From assembly GCA_015066395.1 (NCBI GenBank), contig SVOL01000005.1, forward strand, positions 34,671-98,670: DNA of 64,000 bases. The letters are read 5' to 3'. The notes below the pieces were generated by a model. That model did not search any database and was not told the origin of the DNA. It saw only the letters and a program-made list of their open reading frames with translations. The position numbers and the translations under genes were made by a program. The stretch comes from Oscillospiraceae bacterium. Lineage in GTDB: Bacteria; Bacillota; Clostridia; Oscillospirales; Acutalibacteraceae. Positions 61,457 through 64,000 of the stretch are shown here, one piece after another (the first letter of the stretch is position 1; each line of letters begins with the position of its first letter).

Positions 61457-64000
61457 TTATTTATTCCAAATAACTGTATCGTTTTTGACATAGGCTATTC
61501 CATCGGGTTTAAACCATATCTTATAAGTGTTATTGGCTGTTGATATCGTGAGTCTGCAAATATCGTTTGCTTCATCGGCATATACATTAGCTTTAACGGC
61601 ATTTCCTTCAAAGTGAAGTAAAGTATCAATGCCGGGCTTCCACTCACCGTAACTCCATTTACCCTCACCGTCAGATGAGATATACCGTCTGTATTCAGGT
61701 GCACCTGCTTCAACAGAACGGAACTCCTGCATAATGTATTTCCAGTTACCAGAAGTCACATAGTCTTGTCCAATAGCCGCATAAACCCTCAAAAGTCCCG
61801 CGGTTTGAAGCGGTATGTTTTTAATCGTTTTCGCATTAGCATAGGACGAAACGGCAAAGACGCCGGGTGTTTTGTAATCATTAGCATCGCCATTAGCCGG
61901 TATGCTTCCCGAAGAGCCAAGAAGCCCTAAAACGCTACCGCTTACACAACCTTGAAACTCGGCATCAAAACGACAGTCAAACACATTATATTTAGAAGGA
62001 TCGTGATAACCTCCCAAAGTAAATCCGTGACCGCCTATAGGTGCGTGCCATGTCGCAAACATCGTGCGAATCACAACAGTAACCGTGTCCTTTTCGCCTA
62101 TATCGTCCTCCGCGATCAACCGAACGTCGTAGGCTGTTTGCGTGTTTAACGACACACCGGGCACGACAATCGACACGTAATCGTCGGTTGCATCCTTCGG
62201 CAACAATTCGACCGCTTTTGAATAATCGCCTTCTCCTGCGGCGTCCGTCTTATACTGATAACTCAGCTTGCAGTAATTCTTTTGGATTCCGTTTGAAACA
62301 ACTCCGCTATACATTCTTCCGATTTCTATCTTCAAATATGTACCGCCGGGATCAAGCCCACCGTCAGAATTACACCGTTCGCAAATTATCTTAGTTTGAC
62401 CTTCGCCGGGAATAATTCGAGGTTTGCTGTAAGGGATCACAACAATTTCTGTCGATTTTTCCACCGAATAACCGCGTGTGTCGGTAACTGTACCGGCAAC
62501 GGAAACTTTTCCATTAGTTGTAAGTACCTGGGAAGTATGCGGATTGCCGTATCCGCTTCGACCGAGTACAACGGTTTTATAAGTGCTAATATCTGAATAG
62601 TCAGACTTTGCCGCATACGATACCTTGACCTGCGATTTTCCTTGGACATATATTCCGTTAAATACGTCCGGCAACTCACTTACCGGCTCAACACTCATCG
62701 TGAATGTCAACCTCGTATCGTCGTTATTAGGCACGGTAACGGTAAATGATACCGCCTTTTCTCCCACTACAGATGTACTATTCTTGAAAAGAGTTTGACA
62801 AGTAATTGTTATCGTACCTTTAATGGCATTTGGCATTTCAGCCGCAAGCGACAGCGGCACTTCCCACTCATAATTACCACCTATGACCTCACCGATTGTA
62901 CCGTTGTAAATGACCGTAGAACCACCGACATTTTTTAAAGCATACGAAAGATTATGAGTATACGCATCCGTTTTCTTATCTAAAGTGATAGTTAATTTGC
63001 CGCCCATTTCGACCGTTGATGCCGACAGAATGGGAATTGTTGCATCAGGCACAGTCAAAGTGATATCGATGGTTTTCTTGCCAACAAGTGCAGATCCTGT
63101 ATATGTTTCGCAAATGATCTCGCAGATTGCACTTAATTTATTGTTTGTATATGCGGCAAGCTCCTTAGAAGGTGTCCACTCACCTTTCTTGATAACATCT
63201 GTCGCAATAACTTCACTCTTACCACCTATAACATAAGACAGTTTATGCCTAAAGTGGTCTGAGTTCGGAGTGATAGTAAAAACAACATTGTTCCCCATCT
63301 TAACTGTTAATGAGGAAGCAGAGAAGCTACTTGCATCAGGCACATTCAAGGTCAGGTTGATCGCGGTAGTGCCAACTTCGGCGGTTCCATTCATTGTCTT
63401 GCAATAAACGGTACACACGTCATTTGTCTTGCCTGATATGACTGCACTTAAATCGGGTATCCTCCATTCATACGAACCTTTTACGGAAGAAACAATATTT
63501 CCGCTCTTTCCGTTGACCGTATAAGACAAATCGTGGGTAAATCCATCACTTAAACTATCCATAAAGACAGTCACCCTACCGGGCATTTTAACCGTGTCAG
63601 CGGATAACCTTATCGAGGTCTTTTCAGGAACACTTACCGTCAATGTTACAGACTCGATGCCGACTTCGGCGGTGCCGTTTTTTGTCTTACAATAAATAGT
63701 GCAAGTATCACTCGTCTTACCAGATATCTTAGACACGAGATCCGGTACTGTCCACTCATACAACTCGTTAACTCCTGTAGCTATTACGCCCTCAAAACCA
63801 TTGATTTTATACGTTAAGTCGTGAGTGAATGAATTGCTCTGTCTATTAGCGGTGATAGTAACCTTATTAAGCATAACCACCGATAATGCCGATAATGTGG
63901 GCTTAGATTTTTCGGGCACATGCAAGGTGAGTTCTACTGTTTTACTGCCGACTGTTGCGGTACCGTTCCTTGTGGTTAATGTGACCGTACATTCCACATT
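61457..64000 (-). CDS. Phage tail or minor structural protein with beta repeats (partial, DUF859-like)
   Basis: The frame is open to the right edge, so the N-terminus is missing. At least 848 codons are visible. Four to five beta-sandwich repeats with a period of about 96 residues recur, marked by 'VP-E/D' at visible residues 27, 123, 219, 316 and 422 and by 'YEW', 'FTHDLSY' and a Cys-x-x-x-Cys ('CTIYC', 'CTVYC', 'CEIIC') in each. A linker leads to a C-terminal domain with 'HGFTLGGYHDPSKYNVFDC' and an adhesin-like tip. Layout resembles DUF859 proteins of streptococcal phages. Likely surface-exposed fibre that binds the host. Confidence 0.75.
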   Translation of the reverse strand, partial: NVECTVTLTTRNGTATVGSKTVELTLHVPEKSKPTLSALSVVMLNKVTITANRQSNSFTHDLTYKINGFEGVIATGVNELYEWTVPDLVSKISGKTSDTCTIYCKTKNGTAEVGIESVTLTVSVPEKTSIRLSADTVKMPGRVTVFMDSLSDGFTHDLSYTVNGKSGNIVSSVKGSYEWRIPDLSAVISGKTNDVCTVYCKTMNGTAEVGTTAINLTLNVPDASSFSASSLTVKMGNNVVFTITPNSDHFRHKLSYVIGGKSEVIATDVIKKGEWTPSKELAAYTNNKLSAICEIICETYTGSALVGKKTIDITLTVPDATIPILSASTVEMGGKLTITLDKKTDAYTHNLSYALKNVGGSTVIYNGTIGEVIGGNYEWEVPLSLAAEMPNAIKGTITITCQTLFKNSTSVVGEKAVSFTVTVPNNDDTRLTFTMSVEPVSELPDVFNGIYVQGKSQVKVSYAAKSDYSDISTYKTVVLGRSGYGNPHTSQVLTTNGKVSVAGTVTDTRGYSVEKSTEIVVIPYSKPRIIPGEGQTKIICERCNSDGGLDPGGTYLKIEIGRMYSGVVSNGIQKNYCKLSYQYKTDAAGEGDYSKAVELLPKDATDDYVSIVVPGVSLNTQTAYDVRLIAEDDIGEKDTVTVVIRTMFATWHAPIGGHGFTLGGYHDPSKYNVFDCRFDAEFQGCVSGSVLGLLGSSGSIPANGDANDYKTPGVFAVSSYANAKTIKNIPLQTAGLLRVYAAIGQDYVTSGNWKYIMQEFRSVEAGAPEYRRYISSDGEGKWSYGEWKPGIDTLLHFEGNAVKANVYADEANDICRLTISTANNTYKIWFKPDGIAYVKNDTVIWNK

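Larger units (their letters stand above)
48380..64000 (-). mobile_element. Prophage, left part (lysis, baseplate and internal protein genes)
   Basis: All genes from about 48550 to the right edge lie on the minus strand, are tightly packed with strong AGGAGG-type sites, and encode phage-type products: holin, endolysin, XkdX-like, BppU-like, a giant polyvalent protein, a Tyr-rich repeat protein and a repeat-rich tail protein. The left boundary is inferred to be the 3' end of tRNA-Pro, a common integration site. Integrase, repressor, packaging and head genes are not in the window, so the right boundary, completeness and activity cannot be judged. Confidence 0.85.

Overview
The window looks like a chromosomal segment of a spore-forming, anaerobic member of the Clostridia (Firmicutes), probably of the Oscillospiraceae/Ruminococcaceae type. 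The evidence is the set of sporulation and germination genes (gpr, spoIIP, ypeB, cotJABC), an N-terminally extended ribosomal protein L27 beside its processing protease Prp, Mini-RNase III, PduL as a stand-alone phosphotransacylase, and strong Firmicute-type promoters (TTGACA-17-TATAAT) and AGGAGG ribosome binding sites. The species cannot be named from the sequence alone.

Layout. 1-111 is the 5' end of rpsF. 367-3722 carries pduL, hemW, mscL and galE. 3767-8264 (minus) carries a YwaF/TMEM164-like membrane protein, a fucose-isomerase-family protein, prfB and prmA. 8426-11041 is a P-type ATPase whose core motifs are partly eroded. 11076-13365 (minus) is tsaE-tsaB-rpiB-upp. 13512-18209 holds a RodA/FtsW protein, the sporulation pair gpr-spoIIP and rpsT. 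18323-22573 has trmL and the glycolytic run pgk-tpiA-gpmI, followed by an unusual chain of small hairpins. 22864-26992 has lipid genes (plsC, a diacylglycerol-kinase-like gene), a radical SAM gene and an RNA m5C methyltransferase. 27062-27202 encodes a 46-residue protein that is almost only Asn and Gln. 27277-29931 (minus) is rplU-prp-rpmA-obg-mrnC with an L21-leader-like region. 30065-37268 has ypeB, a cysteine desulfurase with thiI, a remarkable 939-residue fusion protein and a small membrane protein. 37316-45535 has a nucleotide-sugar dehydratase, trkA-trkH and pstSCAB.

The right third is accessory. At 45753-47176 a 169-bp segment covering the 3' end and terminator of cotJC is present twice and brackets an AT-rich HAD phosphatase gene, which suggests an insertion. 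cotJABC follows. A tRNA-Pro(GGG) at 48303-48379 marks the left edge of a prophage that runs off the right end of the window. Its visible genes, all on the minus strand, are (in transcription order) a repeat-rich tail or minor structural protein, a Tyr-rich repeat protein, a 2713-residue polyvalent protein with a zincin motif and a MuF-C-like region, a BppU-like baseplate protein, a small XkdX-like protein, an M15 endolysin, a small coiled-coil membrane protein and a holin.

The most unusual items are the SpoIID / degenerate sortase / CinA-like fusion, the giant phage protein with its Tyr-rich partner, the hairpin chain after gpmI, the Asn/Gln microprotein, the motif-eroded P-type ATPase, and the duplicated cotJC end around the HAD gene. 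All family calls were made by eye from motifs and length; no database search was run.
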